This document shows, piece by piece, positions 43,219 to 53,789 of a stretch of 54,545 nt of DNA. The DNA is from Sphingomonas sp. (lineage in GTDB: Bacteria > Pseudomonadota > Alphaproteobacteria > Sphingomonadales > Sphingomonadaceae), in contig NZ_JANXNX010000101.1 in assembly GCF_025353885.1 (NCBI RefSeq), forward strand, positions 1-54,545, given 5' to 3'. Below the pieces are notes generated by a model. The model worked only from the letters and a program-made list of their open reading frames with translations, was not told the DNA's origin and made no database searches. The number at the start of each line of letters is the position of its first letter. The first letter of the stretch is position 1. Made by a program: the position numbers and the translations under genes.

Positions 43219-44624
43219 GCGCCAAGCCAGGGAATCGCGAGGTAGCCGAGGACAATGAACGCCGCGAACACCGCGATCAGGCCGTTTTCGAGTGCGCTGG
43301 TAGCAGGCGCGTAGGCGACGGCGGGTTTGTCAAAATACATCGTCTTGATGATCTTCAGATAATAGAACGCCCCAATAACCGACGAGGCGATACCGATGGC
43401 CGCGAGCGGTGTCAGCCCGGCCCCGACTGCGGCGTCGAACACGACGAATTTGGCCCAGAAACCGAACAGCGGCGGGATACCGGCCAGCGAAAACATGAAG
43501 ATGGCAAGTGCCGCGGCCAGTCCCTTGCGGCTTTGCGACAGGCCCGACAGGCTGACGATGCTCTCGACATGGTTGCCATCAGTATCGCGCATCTGGAGCA
43601 CACACAGGAAAGATCCGAGCGTCATGACAACGTAGATCGCCATGTACGTCAGCACGGAAGCGGCCCCTTCGCGAGTTCCGGCAGCAAGTCCGACCAGCGC
43701 GAAACCGACGTTGTTGATCGAAGAATAGGCCAGCAATCGCTTGATGTTAGTCTGGCCGATCGCACCCACCGCGCCCAGCACTATCGAGGCGAGCGAGGCG
43801 AAAATGACAATCTGGCGCCAGTCGCCGGTTGCCGAACCCATGGCCTCCATCGAGACCCGCACAAGCAGGGCGATTGCCGCCACTTTCTGTGCGGTGGCGA
43901 ACAACATGGTCACAGGCGTTGGCGCGCCTTCGTAAACGTCGGGGGTCCACATATGGAATGGGACCGCGGCGATCTTGAACGCGATGCCGGCAAACACGAA
44001 TACCAGCCCGAACAACTGGCCGGTATTCAGACCAGCACCAAATGCGCGGGCAATGCCGTCATAGCCGGTGGTGCCGGTAAAGCCGTAAACGAGCGAGATG
44101 CCGTAAAGCAGGATACCGCTCGCCAATGCGCCCAGCACAAAGTACTTCAGGCCCGCTTCGGCAGAGCGCGTGTCACGGCGCATGAAGCTGGCCAGAACGT
44201 AGGACGCGAGGCTTTGCAATTCGAGGCCGATGTAGAGCGTCAGCAAGTCGGTTGCCGAAACCATCATGCCCGCGCCGGCCGTCGCCAGCAGGATCAGCAC
44301 CGGGTATTCGGCGCGCAACTGTTCGTGGACGATGCCGTTACCGCCGAAAAAGCGTGGGGCGACGACAATGCAAACCGCCGTGGTGGCGTAGATCAGGACC
44401 TTGGCAAACGTCCCGAAGGCATCGGCGCGATACAGTCCGTCGAAGGCAACGCCCCCATTGCCCGCGGGTCCGATCAGCGACAGGCCCGCCAGGAGAAGCA
44501 GGCCAACCGCCCCCCAGCTAATCGCGCCGATGGCCTTGTCACCCTGCCACGCCGCGACGAGCATCAGGACCATCGCCCCGACCGACAGGATAAGTTCGGG
44601 GGCTGTAAAAAGGAGCGTATTCAT
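43185..44624 (-). CDS. nuoN: NADH-quinone oxidoreductase subunit N
   Basis: 479 residues, about 14 membrane helices, with the proton-pumping antiporter core. T-D-L-L-T-L-Y-I-G-L-E-L-Q-S-L-A-S-Y includes the conserved Glu, and F-H-M-W-T-P-D-V-Y-E-G-A-P-T-P-V-T is the family hallmark. It is the last subunit gene of the nuo operon. It overlaps nuoM by 4 bp and birA by 34. Confidence 0.97.
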   Translation of the reverse strand: MNTLLFTAPELILSVGAMVLMLVAAWQGDKAIGAISWGAVGLLLLAGLSLIGPAGNGGVAFDGLYRADAFGTFAKVLIYATTAVCIVVAPRFFGGNGIVHEQLRAEYPVLILLATAGAGMMVSATDLLTLYIGLELQSLASYVLASFMRRDTRSAEAGLKYFVLGALASGILLYGISLVYGFTGTTGYDGIARAFGAGLNTGQLFGLVFVFAGIAFKIAAVPFHMWTPDVYEGAPTPVTMLFATAQKVAAIALLVRVSMEAMGSATGDWRQIVIFASLASIVLGAVGAIGQTNIKRLLAYSSINNVGFALVGLAAGTREGAASVLTYMAIYVVMTLGSFLCVLQMRDTDGNHVESIVSLSGLSQSRKGLAAALAIFMFSLAGIPPLFGFWAKFVVFDAAVGAGLTPLAAIGIASSVIGAFYYLKIIKTMYFDKPAVAYAPATSALENGLIAVFAAFIVLGYLAIPWLGAWSNAAAGALF

Positions 44625-46156
44625 TTGGCGTGCTCCGCGACCGAAACATGGGTTGCGCGGATTTGCTGACCCGACATCACAAGTTTGGCGTCGCTACCCG
44701 GATTAGCGCGCTCCATGCGGGCGACCAGTGTGCCGACATCACGACGCATCGGGGCCATGAAACTCTCAGGATAAATGCCCATCCACAACACGGCGAGGGC
44801 GATAGGGAGCAGGATGGCAATCTCTCGTTTCGACAGATCGGGCATAGCGGCGGCATCGGGACCGGCGGCGGTGCCATAGATGATTCGGCGATACAGATAG
44901 AGCATATATGCCGCACCAAGGATGATCCCGGTGGTGGCCACGAACGCGACCCAGCTCGAAATCTGGTAAGCACCGATCAGGCTGAGGAATTCAGCAACGA
45001 AACCGCTGGTACCGGGCAGCCCGACCGATCCCATGGTGAACAGCATGAAGAACAGCGCATAGCCAGGCATATTGTTGGCAAGGCCGCCGTAACGCGCGAT
45101 CTCTCTGGTATGGAGCCGGTCGTAAATCACGCCGACGCACAGGAAAAGCGCCGCCGAGATCAAGCCGTGGCTGAGCATCATCATCATCGCGCCCTCAATA
45201 CCCTGCCGGTTGAAGGTGAGCAGGCCGATGGTGACGAACGCCATGTGCGCGACGGACGAATAGGCAATCAGCTTTTTCATGTCGGTCTGCACCAGCGCGA
45301 CCAGCGAGGCATAGACGATTGCGATCATCGACAGGCCCATGACGAGCCAGAACCAATAAGCCGACCCTTCAGGAAACATCGGCAGCAGGAACCGGATGAA
45401 GCCATAGCCCCCCATTTTGAGCAGCACTCCGGCAAGGATCACCGAACCGGCGGTGGGTGCCTGGACGTGCGCGTCGGGCAGCCAGGTGTGAACCGGCCAC
45501 ATCGGCATCTTGACCGCGAACGATGCAAAAAAGGCGATCCACAGCCAGACCTGCGTTTCGGGCGAGAAATTGAACTCCATCAGCACGGGGATGCTGGTGG
45601 TCCCGGCCTCGCGCGCCATCCACAACATCGCGATCAGCATCAGGACCGACCCGAGCAGCGTGTAGAGAAAGAATTTATAGCTGGCGTAAATCCGGTTCGC
45701 CCCGCCCCAGATGCCGATAATCAGGTACATCGGGATGAGGCCGGCTTCGAAGAAAATATAGAACAGGAACAGATCCTGGCTCACGAAGACGCCGATCATC
45801 AGCGCCTCCATAAGCAGGAATGCTGCCATATATTCGGGTACCCGGTCGGTAATCGCCTCCCATGAGGCGGCGATGCAGACCGGCATCAGGAAAACGCTGA
45901 GCATGATGAGCATCAGCGCGATGCCGTCGATCCCGAGCGCCCATGCAAAGCGGCCGAACAGCGGGACGTTCTCAATGAATTGCCACTGTGAACCGGCCAG
46001 ATCATAGTTGGCCCACAGGCCGATGCCGAGGACGAGATCGGCAAGCGTCGCGACCAGCGCGATCCAGCGCGCGGTGCTGGCCGTCGCGTAAAGACACGCG
46101 ACGGCGGCAAACAGCGGGAGGGCGATCATGAGGGTTAGGATAGGAAACCCGTTCAT
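44621..46156 (-). CDS. nuoM: NADH-quinone oxidoreductase subunit M
   Basis: 511 residues from M-N-G-F-P, chosen because its ATG overlaps the nuoL stop (ATGA); five more codons upstream are possible but overlap more. Antiporter motifs [13 protein letters not shown] and [16 protein letters not shown] are present. It is an integral membrane proton-pumping subunit of complex I. Confidence 0.97.
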   Translation of the reverse strand: MNGFPILTLMIALPLFAAVACLYATASTARWIALVATLADLVLGIGLWANYDLAGSQWQFIENVPLFGRFAWALGIDGIALMLIMLSVFLMPVCIAASWEAITDRVPEYMAAFLLMEALMIGVFVSQDLFLFYIFFEAGLIPMYLIIGIWGGANRIYASYKFFLYTLLGSVLMLIAMLWMAREAGTTSIPVLMEFNFSPETQVWLWIAFFASFAVKMPMWPVHTWLPDAHVQAPTAGSVILAGVLLKMGGYGFIRFLLPMFPEGSAYWFWLVMGLSMIAIVYASLVALVQTDMKKLIAYSSVAHMAFVTIGLLTFNRQGIEGAMMMMLSHGLISAALFLCVGVIYDRLHTREIARYGGLANNMPGYALFFMLFTMGSVGLPGTSGFVAEFLSLIGAYQISSWVAFVATTGIILGAAYMLYLYRRIIYGTAAGPDAAAMPDLSKREIAILLPIALAVLWMGIYPESFMAPMRRDVGTLVARMERANPGSDAKLVMSGQQIRATHVSVAEHAK

Positions 46157-48189
46157 CGTGTCATCGCCCAAGTCGCGGCAGCGGCAAGGCCGAGCAGCAT
46201 GACCAGTGCGTAAGTGTAGAGATAGCCCGACTGAAGCTTCGCGGCGAGCCTGCCGCCCGAAAGGATCACTGCGGCAGCACCGTCAGGGCCAAACCGGTCG
46301 ATCGTTTTTTCGTCGCCGCGATGCCAGAAGAATCGGCCGAGCGCGAAGGCAGGAACGACGAACAGCGCGTGATAGAGCTCGTCGAAATACCATTTGTTCA
46401 GCAGGAATTTGTACAGGCCGCGGAATGTCTCGGTAAACTTGGCCGGGATGCCCGTGTTCGAAATATAGGCCCAGTACGCCATGCCGAAGCCTGCGACCAT
46501 GACGATGCTGGCCGACAATTTTACCAGCAACGGGACGTGGTGCATTTCTTCCATCAGATGCGCGTTGAACGCGAGGCTGTTGTTCCAGAATGCCGCGCCG
46601 CGCTCGACGCCGAGGAACGCGTCATGGAACAGGAATCCGGCAAAGATCGCACCCAGGCTGAGGACGCCCAGCGGGACCAGCATCGTCCACGGGCTTTCGT
46701 GTGGGTGATAGCCTGCAGTGCCATCGACGATTTTGACTTGATGTGGGTCGGAACCGGCGCCTTCCGCTTCTGCATCCCAATGGCTATCGTGGACCGCGTG
46801 TTGGATGTGCTCGCTGCCCGCCCAACGGGGTTTGCCCCAGAACGTCAGAAACATCAGTCGCCACGAATAAAAGCTGGTCAGCAACGCTGCGAACACGCCG
46901 ACCGCATAGGCGATACCGCCCGCTTCGCCGCCGTGCGCGTAGGCGGCTTCGATGATCGCATCCTTTGAGTAGAAACCGGCGAAACCAAAGACTTCGATGA
47001 AGCCGAAGCCGGTGATCGCGAGCGTCCCTGCGAGCATCGCATAGAAGGTTAGCGGGATGTGTTTGCGCAAACCACCATAGAAACGCATATCCTGTTCGTG
47101 GTGCATCGCGTGGATGACTGAACCAGCACCAAGGAACAACAACGCCTTGAAGAAGGCATGGGTGAACAGGTGGAACATTGCGGCGTTGAATGCGCCGACG
47201 CCCGCTGCAAAGAACATATAGCCGAGTTGCGAGCAGGTCGAATAGGCGATGACGCGCTTGATGTCGGTCTGGGTCGTGCCGACCGTTGCGGCAAAGAAGG
47301 CGGTCGCGGCCCCGACGAGGGTGACGACGGTCATCGCGGTTGGGCTGACGACGAACATCGGCGACAGGCGACACACCATGAACACGCCCGCCGTGACCAT
47401 TGTTGCAGCGTGGATCAGCGCGGACACCGGGGTCGGTCCCTCCATGGCGTCGGGCAGCCATGTGTGCAGGCCGAGCTGCGCCGACTTGCCCATCGCGCCG
47501 ACGAACAGAAGCAAGCAGAGCAAGGTCATCGTGTCGACGCGATGCCCAAGAAAGCCGATGGTCGTACCGGCCATGCCCGGCGCAGCGGCGAGAATTTCGG
47601 GGATCGAGACGGTTCCGAACACCAGGAAGGTGCCGAAGATGCCCAGCGAAAAACCAAAGTCGCCGACCCGATTGACAACGAACGCCTTGATCGCCGCGGC
47701 GTTGGCCGAGGGCTTTTGATACCAGAAACCGATGAGCAGATAGGAAGCGAGGCCAACCCCTTCCCAACCAAAAAACATCTGGACGAGGTTGTTGGCTGTC
47801 ACCAGCATCAGCATCGCGAAGGTGAACAACGACAGATAGGCGAAAAAGCGCGGCTGGCTGTTGTCCTCTGCCATATAGCCCCAGCTATATAGATGGACCA
47901 GCGCCGAGACGGTGGTGATGACGACCAGCATGACCGCAGTCAGCGTGTCGATCCGCAAGCTCCATTCGACGTTGAGATTGCCTGAGTGGATCCAGTCGAG
48001 CACCGGCACGACCTGCGCTACCCCGAGGCCGGTGAAGTAGAGCGCAAAAATGAACCAGGCGATCAGGCACGACACGAACAGGCCCGCCGTCGTCACCAGC
48101 TTGGCGGCGAAATTGCCGATATAACGATTGCCAAGCCCCCCGACGAGCGCAGTCAGCAGCGGCAGGAAAACCATGAGGTTGATGACCAT
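46153..48189 (-). CDS. nuoL: NADH-quinone oxidoreductase subunit L
   Basis: 678 residues. Antiporter signature [18 protein letters not shown] and [18 protein letters not shown], then a long C-terminal lateral helix region with its own final membrane segment. The start shares one base with the nuoK stop (TGATG). It is the distal pump of complex I. Confidence 0.97.
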   Translation of the reverse strand: MVINLMVFLPLLTALVGGLGNRYIGNFAAKLVTTAGLFVSCLIAWFIFALYFTGLGVAQVVPVLDWIHSGNLNVEWSLRIDTLTAVMLVVITTVSALVHLYSWGYMAEDNSQPRFFAYLSLFTFAMLMLVTANNLVQMFFGWEGVGLASYLLIGFWYQKPSANAAAIKAFVVNRVGDFGFSLGIFGTFLVFGTVSIPEILAAAPGMAGTTIGFLGHRVDTMTLLCLLLFVGAMGKSAQLGLHTWLPDAMEGPTPVSALIHAATMVTAGVFMVCRLSPMFVVSPTAMTVVTLVGAATAFFAATVGTTQTDIKRVIAYSTCSQLGYMFFAAGVGAFNAAMFHLFTHAFFKALLFLGAGSVIHAMHHEQDMRFYGGLRKHIPLTFYAMLAGTLAITGFGFIEVFGFAGFYSKDAIIEAAYAHGGEAGGIAYAVGVFAALLTSFYSWRLMFLTFWGKPRWAGSEHIQHAVHDSHWDAEAEGAGSDPHQVKIVDGTAGYHPHESPWTMLVPLGVLSLGAIFAGFLFHDAFLGVERGAAFWNNSLAFNAHLMEEMHHVPLLVKLSASIVMVAGFGMAYWAYISNTGIPAKFTETFRGLYKFLLNKWYFDELYHALFVVPAFALGRFFWHRGDEKTIDRFGPDGAAAVILSGGRLAAKLQSGYLYTYALVMLLGLAAAATWAMTR

Positions 48190-48494
48190 CAGCCGTGCAT
48201 CCGATTGACATCATCGACCGCGATCGTCGCGCGACTGCGGAAATAAATGACGAGGATGGCAAGCCCGATGGCCGCCTCTCCCGCGGCGACCGTCAGCACG
48301 AACATTGCAAAAATCTGGCCGACGAGGTCGTTCAGATACGCGCTGAAAGCGACAAAATTGATGTTCACTGCCAGCAGGATCAGTTCGATTGACATCAGAA
48401 TGATGATCAGATTCTTACGGTTGATAAAGATGCCAAGCACCCCCAGCACGAACAGGATCGCACTGACCGCGATGTAATGATGCAGTCCGATCAC
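48189..48494 (-). CDS. nuoK: NADH-quinone oxidoreductase subunit K
   Basis: 101 residues, three membrane helices. [16 protein letters not shown] opens the protein, with conserved Glu in [11 protein letters not shown] and [10 protein letters not shown]. The GTG start at 48494 overlaps the nuoJ stop (GTGA); the frame extends further upstream, but that part is inside nuoJ. Confidence 0.95.
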   Translation of the reverse strand: MIGLHHYIAVSAILFVLGVLGIFINRKNLIIILMSIELILLAVNINFVAFSAYLNDLVGQIFAMFVLTVAAGEAAIGLAILVIYFRSRATIAVDDVNRMHG

Positions 48495-49105
48495 AATTCC
48501 ACCCCTGATCCGACGCCCTGCCCCTTGACGATCCGCACGGCATCCTGCGGCCGGCGGCGGACCTGCGACGAAATGTTCTGCGGCTTTGTCCCGCCGCGCG
48601 CACGGTGCGTCAGGACGATGGCGCCGATCATGGCAACCAGCAGGACCAGGCCAGCGCCCTCGAAAATATATAGATAGCGCGTATAGAGCAGCAGGCCGAT
48701 GGCTTCGGTATTGGGAACCTCTGCAATAATTGGCGCTGCGCGGTTCGCCATGACGATCCCGCCGGCCTGCCACGCAAATGTCGCAATCAGGATTTCGGCG
48801 ATCAGCGCGACCGCAATCAATAGGCCGAACGGCAGGTATTTGGTGAACCCCGTCCGCATTTCGGAAAAGTCGATGTCGAGCATCATGACGACGAAAAGGA
48901 ACAGCACCGCGACCGCGCCGACATAGACGATGACCAGCAGCATCGCGACGAACTCTGCCCCGACAATCAGCATCAAACCCGCGGCATTGAAGAAAGCGAG
49001 AATCAGCCACAGCACCGAATGCACCGGGTTGCGAGCCGTGATCGTCAGCAGGGCCGACAGCACGACGACGACCGCAAACAAATAGAATGTGAAGACCTGG
49101 ATCAT
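48491..49105 (-). CDS. nuoJ: NADH-quinone oxidoreductase subunit J
   Basis: 204 residues from M-I-Q-V-F-T-F-Y, five membrane helices. The conserved [17 protein letters not shown] stretch is the NuoJ hallmark (pi-bulge region). A polar C-terminal tail is longer than the core needs. It lies 13 bp after nuoI. Confidence 0.95.
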   Translation of the reverse strand: MIQVFTFYLFAVVVVLSALLTITARNPVHSVLWLILAFFNAAGLMLIVGAEFVAMLLVIVYVGAVAVLFLFVVMMLDIDFSEMRTGFTKYLPFGLLIAVALIAEILIATFAWQAGGIVMANRAAPIIAEVPNTEAIGLLLYTRYLYIFEGAGLVLLVAMIGAIVLTHRARGGTKPQNISSQVRRRPQDAVRIVKGQGVGSGVEL

Positions 49106-49118
49106 AACGCCCGCGCCC

Positions 49119-49601
49119 CTATCGATACGGGGCATCGGCGGCAAGGTTCGCGGCGAGGACGCGTTCCCATCGGTCGCCGTTATCGAGCAGCTTGGACTTG
49201 TCGTAGATCAGTTCCTCACGCGTTTCGGTCGCATATTCGAAGTTCGGCCCCTCGACGATGGCATCGACCGGACAGGCTTCCTGGCACAGGCCGCAAAAGA
49301 TGCACTTGGTCATGTCGATGTCGTAGCGCGTGGTGCGGCGGCTGCCATCCTCGCGGGGTTCGGCCTCGATCGTGATGGCCTGCGCAGGGCAGACAGCCTC
49401 GCACAGCTTGCACGCGATGCAGCGTTCCTCGCCATTGGGATAGCGGCGCAGCGCATGTTCACCCCGGAACCGCACCGACAGCGGGTTTTTTTCATAAGGG
49501 TAATTGATCGTCGCCTTGGGCTTGAAGAAATACTGCAAGGTCAGCCAGTGCGCCTTCAGGAATTCCCAAAGCGTGAACGATTTGATGAGGTGCGCGATCA
49601 T
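49119..49601 (-). CDS. nuoI: NADH-quinone oxidoreductase subunit I
   Basis: 160 residues. Two [4Fe-4S] motifs, [12 protein letters not shown] and [12 protein letters not shown], carry the N6a/N6b clusters that pass electrons towards quinone. An amphipathic N-terminal helix anchors it at the membrane. The ATG overlaps the nuoH stop by 4 bp. Confidence 0.97.
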   Translation of the reverse strand: MIAHLIKSFTLWEFLKAHWLTLQYFFKPKATINYPYEKNPLSVRFRGEHALRRYPNGEERCIACKLCEAVCPAQAITIEAEPREDGSRRTTRYDIDMTKCIFCGLCQEACPVDAIVEGPNFEYATETREELIYDKSKLLDNGDRWERVLAANLAADAPYR

Positions 49602-50638
49602 GCGGAATACCTGAAAATCATGAGATACCCTGAGATAATGACAACCCAGAGCAGCGAGAGCGGCAAGAAGATTTTCCAGCCAAGCCGCATGAGCTGGTCA
49701 TAGCGGTAACGGGGAACGGTCGCCTTTATCCAGCTGAAGATGAAGAAAAACAGCAGGATTTTCGCAAACAGCCAGACGATGCCGGGAACGTAATAGAGCG
49801 GTGCCCAGTCGATCGGAGGCAAATAGCCGCCCCAGAACAGGATCGCGTTCAACGCACACATCAACAGGACGTTGGCATATTCACCAAGCCAGAACAGCGC
49901 GAAGCTCATCGACGAATATTCGGTCTGATAACCGGCGACGAGTTCGGATTCGGCCTCGGTCAGGTCGAACGGAGCACGCGCGGTTTCGGCGAGCGACGAG
50001 ATCAGGAACACCACCGCCATCGGCAGGAACAGCGGGTTGAAGCCAAAGCCGTTGGTGATCCAGAGATGATGCCGCTGCGCTTCGACGATTCCTGAAAGAT
50101 TGAACGTTCCCGACCAGAGTACGACCGAGATCAGGACGAAGCCGATGCTGACCTCATAGCTGACCATTTGTGCCGCCGCACGAAGCGCCGAGTAGAACGG
50201 GTATTTCGAGTTCGATGACCAGCCCGCGATGATAACACCGTAAACCCCGAGCGACGACGCCGCGAGAATGTACAGCAGCCCGACGTTAATGTCGGCCAGC
50301 ACGACGCCCGCTTGCCACGGGATCACCGCCCACACGATCAACGCGACAGTGAAGGTCAGGATCGGTGCGAGCAGGAACAGGCCGCGATTGGCCGAGGTCG
50401 GGATGATTGTTTCCTGAAGGAAAACTTTCAGGCCATCGGCAAACGACTGCAGCAGTCCGAACGGGCCGACGACATTGGGCCCCTTGCGCAACGCCATCGC
50501 GGCCCAGATCTTGCGATCGGCATAGATGATCATGGCGACCGCCAGCATCAGCGGCAACGCGATCACCAGGACATAGGCGACATTGGCGACCAGCCAACCA
50601 AACTCGAAGCCGAGGCGTGATTGAAGCCAAAGGGTCAC
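49598..50638 (-). CDS. nuoH: NADH-quinone oxidoreductase subunit H
   Basis: 346 residues from a GTG start overlapping the nuoG stop (GTGA). Eight membrane helices. [18 protein letters not shown] and the acidic loop [13 protein letters not shown] form the quinone chamber. It links the hydrophilic arm to the membrane arm. Confidence 0.97.
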   Translation of the reverse strand: MTLWLQSRLGFEFGWLVANVAYVLVIALPLMLAVAMIIYADRKIWAAMALRKGPNVVGPFGLLQSFADGLKVFLQETIIPTSANRGLFLLAPILTFTVALIVWAVIPWQAGVVLADINVGLLYILAASSLGVYGVIIAGWSSNSKYPFYSALRAAAQMVSYEVSIGFVLISVVLWSGTFNLSGIVEAQRHHLWITNGFGFNPLFLPMAVVFLISSLAETARAPFDLTEAESELVAGYQTEYSSMSFALFWLGEYANVLLMCALNAILFWGGYLPPIDWAPLYYVPGIVWLFAKILLFFFIFSWIKATVPRYRYDQLMRLGWKIFLPLSLLWVVIISGYLMIFRYSA

Positions 50639-52638
50639 TCGGCCGCCTCCAGCATCGCGCCACCGTGGATGATTTCAGTCGAACATTGCTGCATCGTCGG
50701 GCTGGCGCGGCAAATCGCGTTGGTCAGGTAGAAATCCTTGATCGGATAGCCCGTGATCGCTCCCTTTGGATCGGCCGGTAATGTCGGAACGGTCCAGCCA
50801 TAGTTCACCCGCCCCTCGGTCGCCAACGCCGGCACATCGGCAAACATCGCCGCGCGCAGGGCGTCATAAGTGTCGAATGGCAGCTTGTGGCCAAGGACAT
50901 CCGACAGGGCACGCAGGATCGCCCAGTCCTCGCGTGCGTCGCCAGGCGGGAATACCGCCCGTTCGCCACGCTGCACACGACCTTCCAAGTTTACATAGGT
51001 GCCAGGCTTTTCAGCAAAGCTGGCACCGGGCAGGACAACGTCCGCTGCCGCTGCGCCAGCATCGCCATGATGGCCGATATACACTTTGAACGACGACGCG
51101 AACTGGCTCCAGTTGGTTTCATCGGCACCAAGCGCGAACACGAGCTTTGCCGTGGTCAACGCTGAAATGCCGCCGGGTTGTGCGTAACCGAGCATCAACC
51201 CGCCCATGCGCGCCGCCGAGAAATGAATGACATTGAAGCCGTTCCAACCGTCGCGGACAAGGTTGAAGTCAGCGGCCAGGGCAAGCGCCGCCCCGTGGAC
51301 TCCGGCAATTTTCAACGCGCCGCCGCCGACGATTATTGCAGGACGTTCGGCATTGGTCAAAGCATCGGCCAACCCTTGCGGAAGTTTGGACAAGATACCC
51401 GCGTCGGTGCCAATCCAGTTCACCTTATAAGTAAGATCGGTCGGTGCGCCGATTGCAAAAACCTTTGCCCCGCGCTTTATCGCCTTGCGAATGCGCGTGT
51501 TCACCAGCGGCGCTTCCCAGCGCAGATTGGTGCCGACCAGCAGGATCACGTCGGCGCGTTCTATTCCGGCGATCGTGGTGTTGAAATTGACCGCACTGAG
51601 CGAAGACGTGTCATACGCCAGGCCAGTCTGACGGCCCTCCAGGAGCGAAGACCCCATCGAAAGCAGCAATGCCTTTGCGGCAAACATGGTCTCGCAATCG
51701 ACCAGGTCGCCGGCGACGGCAGCGACGCTGGCACCGGCATCAACCGCGGCAATCGCTGTGAAAGCCTGCTCCCACGTCGCCTCTACCAGCTTGCCATCGA
51801 CGCGCACGAACGGACGATCGAGCCGCTTGCGGACCAGGCCATCGATGGCATGACGCGTCTTGTCTGACGACCATTCCTCGTTCACGTCTTCGTTGATCCG
51901 GGGCAATGAACGCAACACCTGGCGACCACGCGAATCCAGCCGGATGTTGGTGCCGACAGCATCCATTACATCGATCGCGGGGGTCTTCTTCAATTCCCAT
52001 GGACGCGCTTCGAATGCATATGGTTTGCTTGTTAGAGCACCAACGGGACACAAATCGACCACGTTACCTGACAGTTCGGACTGGATTGCGTGTTCCAGAT
52101 AGGTTGTGATCTGCATCGACTCGCCGCGGCCTATGGCACCGATTTCCTCGATGCCGGCAACTTCCTCGGCAAAGCGGATGCAGCGTGTGCACTGGATGCA
52201 GCGGGTCATGGCGGTCTTGACGATAGGACCCATGTATTTCTCGGTGATGGCGCGCTTGTTCTCGATATAGCGCGAATTGCCCTTGCCATAGGCGAGCGAC
52301 TGATCCTGCAAGTCGCATTCGCCGCCCTGGACGCAAATCGGACAATCGAGCGGATGGTTGATGAGGAGGAACTCCATCACCCCTTCGCGCGCCTTCTTGA
52401 CCATCGCGGAGTCGGTCCGGATGTCCTGTCCCTCGGCGGCGGGCAGTGCACAGGATGCCTGCGGCTTTGGCGGGCCCGGCTTCACCTCGACGAGGCACAT
52501 GCGGCAATTGCCCGCAATGCTGAGCCGTTCATGGTAGCAAAAACGCGGGATTTCCTTGCCCGCGATTTCGCAAGCCTGAAGCACGGTTGCGCCAGCAGGG
52601 ACTTCGACTTCGATGCCGTCGACTGTGAGTTTAGGCAT
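50635..52638 (-). CDS. nuoG: NADH-quinone oxidoreductase subunit G
   Basis: 667 residues. The N-terminal [2Fe-2S] site uses F-C-Y-H-E-R and N-C-R-M-C. The His-Cys-rich [15 protein letters not shown] and C-I-Q-C-T-R-C motifs follow, then a large molybdopterin-oxidoreductase-like domain without a cofactor role. It is shorter than E. coli NuoG, as in other alphaproteobacteria. The ATG shares one base with the stop of the preceding non-nuo gene (TAATG). Confidence 0.97.
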   Translation of the reverse strand: MPKLTVDGIEVEVPAGATVLQACEIAGKEIPRFCYHERLSIAGNCRMCLVEVKPGPPKPQASCALPAAEGQDIRTDSAMVKKAREGVMEFLLINHPLDCPICVQGGECDLQDQSLAYGKGNSRYIENKRAITEKYMGPIVKTAMTRCIQCTRCIRFAEEVAGIEEIGAIGRGESMQITTYLEHAIQSELSGNVVDLCPVGALTSKPYAFEARPWELKKTPAIDVMDAVGTNIRLDSRGRQVLRSLPRINEDVNEEWSSDKTRHAIDGLVRKRLDRPFVRVDGKLVEATWEQAFTAIAAVDAGASVAAVAGDLVDCETMFAAKALLLSMGSSLLEGRQTGLAYDTSSLSAVNFNTTIAGIERADVILLVGTNLRWEAPLVNTRIRKAIKRGAKVFAIGAPTDLTYKVNWIGTDAGILSKLPQGLADALTNAERPAIIVGGGALKIAGVHGAALALAADFNLVRDGWNGFNVIHFSAARMGGLMLGYAQPGGISALTTAKLVFALGADETNWSQFASSFKVYIGHHGDAGAAAADVVLPGASFAEKPGTYVNLEGRVQRGERAVFPPGDAREDWAILRALSDVLGHKLPFDTYDALRAAMFADVPALATEGRVNYGWTVPTLPADPKGAITGYPIKDFYLTNAICRASPTMQQCSTEIIHGGAMLEAAE

Positions 52639-53384
52639 TAGTGGGCGCTCCCCGATACCGGCTGCGGCGTCGCCATCGCCAGTCGGTAATAATTGATAGC
52701 CACAGTCCCACGCATAACGACTCTACCAAAACTGACGGTGCCCTTGTCCATGCAGGCCGCGAAGGCCGGTCGTAGCACGTTGATCCTGCTGAGTTCTTCG
52801 GGACCACTTGGCTTGGTAAGCAACCAAAGTCGAACTGCAGGGGGGTTCTGACGCGCGACGCATTCGCCGTAACTGGAGAGCCATGTCAAGGTTTGATTCT
52901 TCCTGAAATTCTCCTCCATCTTGACGCGCATCCGTTTGCTTTTTTCTTTTTCCAACGATGCCTCGAATTCGGCCTTCATCGTTCGAGAAAGTGGCGCAAG
53001 TGGCAATTTGTTTGCAAAGTCCACAGGCCCGCTAACCGCGAAATCGGCATTGACCAAGGCATCTGCGAGCGCATAGCTGAACTGGTCGCCCACGAAGGAC
53101 AATTGCACATTGCCAGCCACAGCGCCGAGGCATTTACCATCAGCCAGATCAGAATAGCGTTTCAGCATCTCGGTATTGTTAACATTCGAAATGATAGCGT
53201 CAGCAGCACGGCGATGGTTTTTCTTGATCACGCAAGTAGCGAAATCGTACATTATGCTGCGCACTTCTTTTTCCTTGTCAGCCGCATTGGTCGCCCCCGC
53301 ATGACTGATGGGTAACAATACGAGCGCAAGAGTTGCCGCAATCGCGAGCCCTGCTGGCCTGAAAAGATTGATCAAGCGCAGCAT
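52638..53384 (-). CDS. exported protein of unknown function in the nuo operon
   Basis: 248 residues. A signal peptide (M-L-R-L-I-N-L-F-R-P-A-G-L-A-I-A-A-T-L-A) ends near S-H-A-G-A. The mature part has four cysteines (in T-C-V-I, K-C-L-G, E-C-V-A and A-C-M-D), which could form two disulfides, and a charged helix near E-K-E-K-S-K-R. I recognise no family. The ATG overlaps the upstream protease gene's stop (TGATG) and its own stop overlaps nuoG (TAATG), so its translation is tied to complex I genes. A GTG one codon earlier is an alternative start. Confidence 0.72.
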   Translation of the reverse strand: MLRLINLFRPAGLAIAATLALVLLPISHAGATNAADKEKEVRSIMYDFATCVIKKNHRRAADAIISNVNNTEMLKRYSDLADGKCLGAVAGNVQLSFVGDQFSYALADALVNADFAVSGPVDFANKLPLAPLSRTMKAEFEASLEKEKSKRMRVKMEENFRKNQTLTWLSSYGECVARQNPPAVRLWLLTKPSGPEELSRINVLRPAFAACMDKGTVSFGRVVMRGTVAINYYRLAMATPQPVSGSAH

Positions 53385-53788
53385 CACCCGGCCGTCGTCG
53401 GATAGCGGACGCCCATCGCAAGCGACATGGCCATATTGAGGTTGTTTGGGTTGACCGTGACAGTCTGCCGCGAAGGGCTGATGACCAAATCCATATCTTC
53501 AATCGGAATTGCACCAAGTAATGCCTGATCGCCAAGGACCAACGCCCCAACCAGGCGCGGACGGTTTGCGAACCTGACGTTGATCGGCCCGACATAATCG
53601 ACCATCGCGGTCGCGCCGTTAGCCACAGTGACTTCCCGGCGGTCAAGTACCGGGAGCCGAAGCTGATGCGCGACATGCTGCGGAATGCACAAATGGGTCG
53701 CTCCGGTGTCGACCAGCGCGTCTACTGTCATCGGCAGCAGGTCGTCCTCCCGCGCGTTGGCAAGTTCGATATCGGCGAGAATGCCCAT
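53384..53788 (-). CDS. clan AA (retropepsin-like) aspartic protease in the nuo operon
   Basis: 134 residues. The active-site motif A-L-V-D-T-G-A-T-H-L has Asp27. V-A-N-G-A-T-A-M-V-D-Y-V-G-P-I and L-L-G-A-I-P-I-E-D-M-D-L-V follow in the order of single-lobed bacterial retropepsin-like proteases, which work as dimers. No signal peptide is visible, so it is likely cytoplasmic. It begins 1 bp after the nuoF stop and ends overlapping the next gene. Role in complex I is unknown. Confidence 0.82.
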   Translation of the reverse strand: MGILADIELANAREDDLLPMTVDALVDTGATHLCIPQHVAHQLRLPVLDRREVTVANGATAMVDYVGPINVRFANRPRLVGALVLGDQALLGAIPIEDMDLVISPSRQTVTVNPNNLNMAMSLAMGVRYPTTAG

Positions 53789-53789
53789 G

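Noticed and set aside
43533-45865. Long plus-strand frames opposite nuoN and nuoM
   Set aside because: Shadows of membrane-protein genes; composition rich in His, Arg and Gln as expected for antisense of hydrophobic codons.
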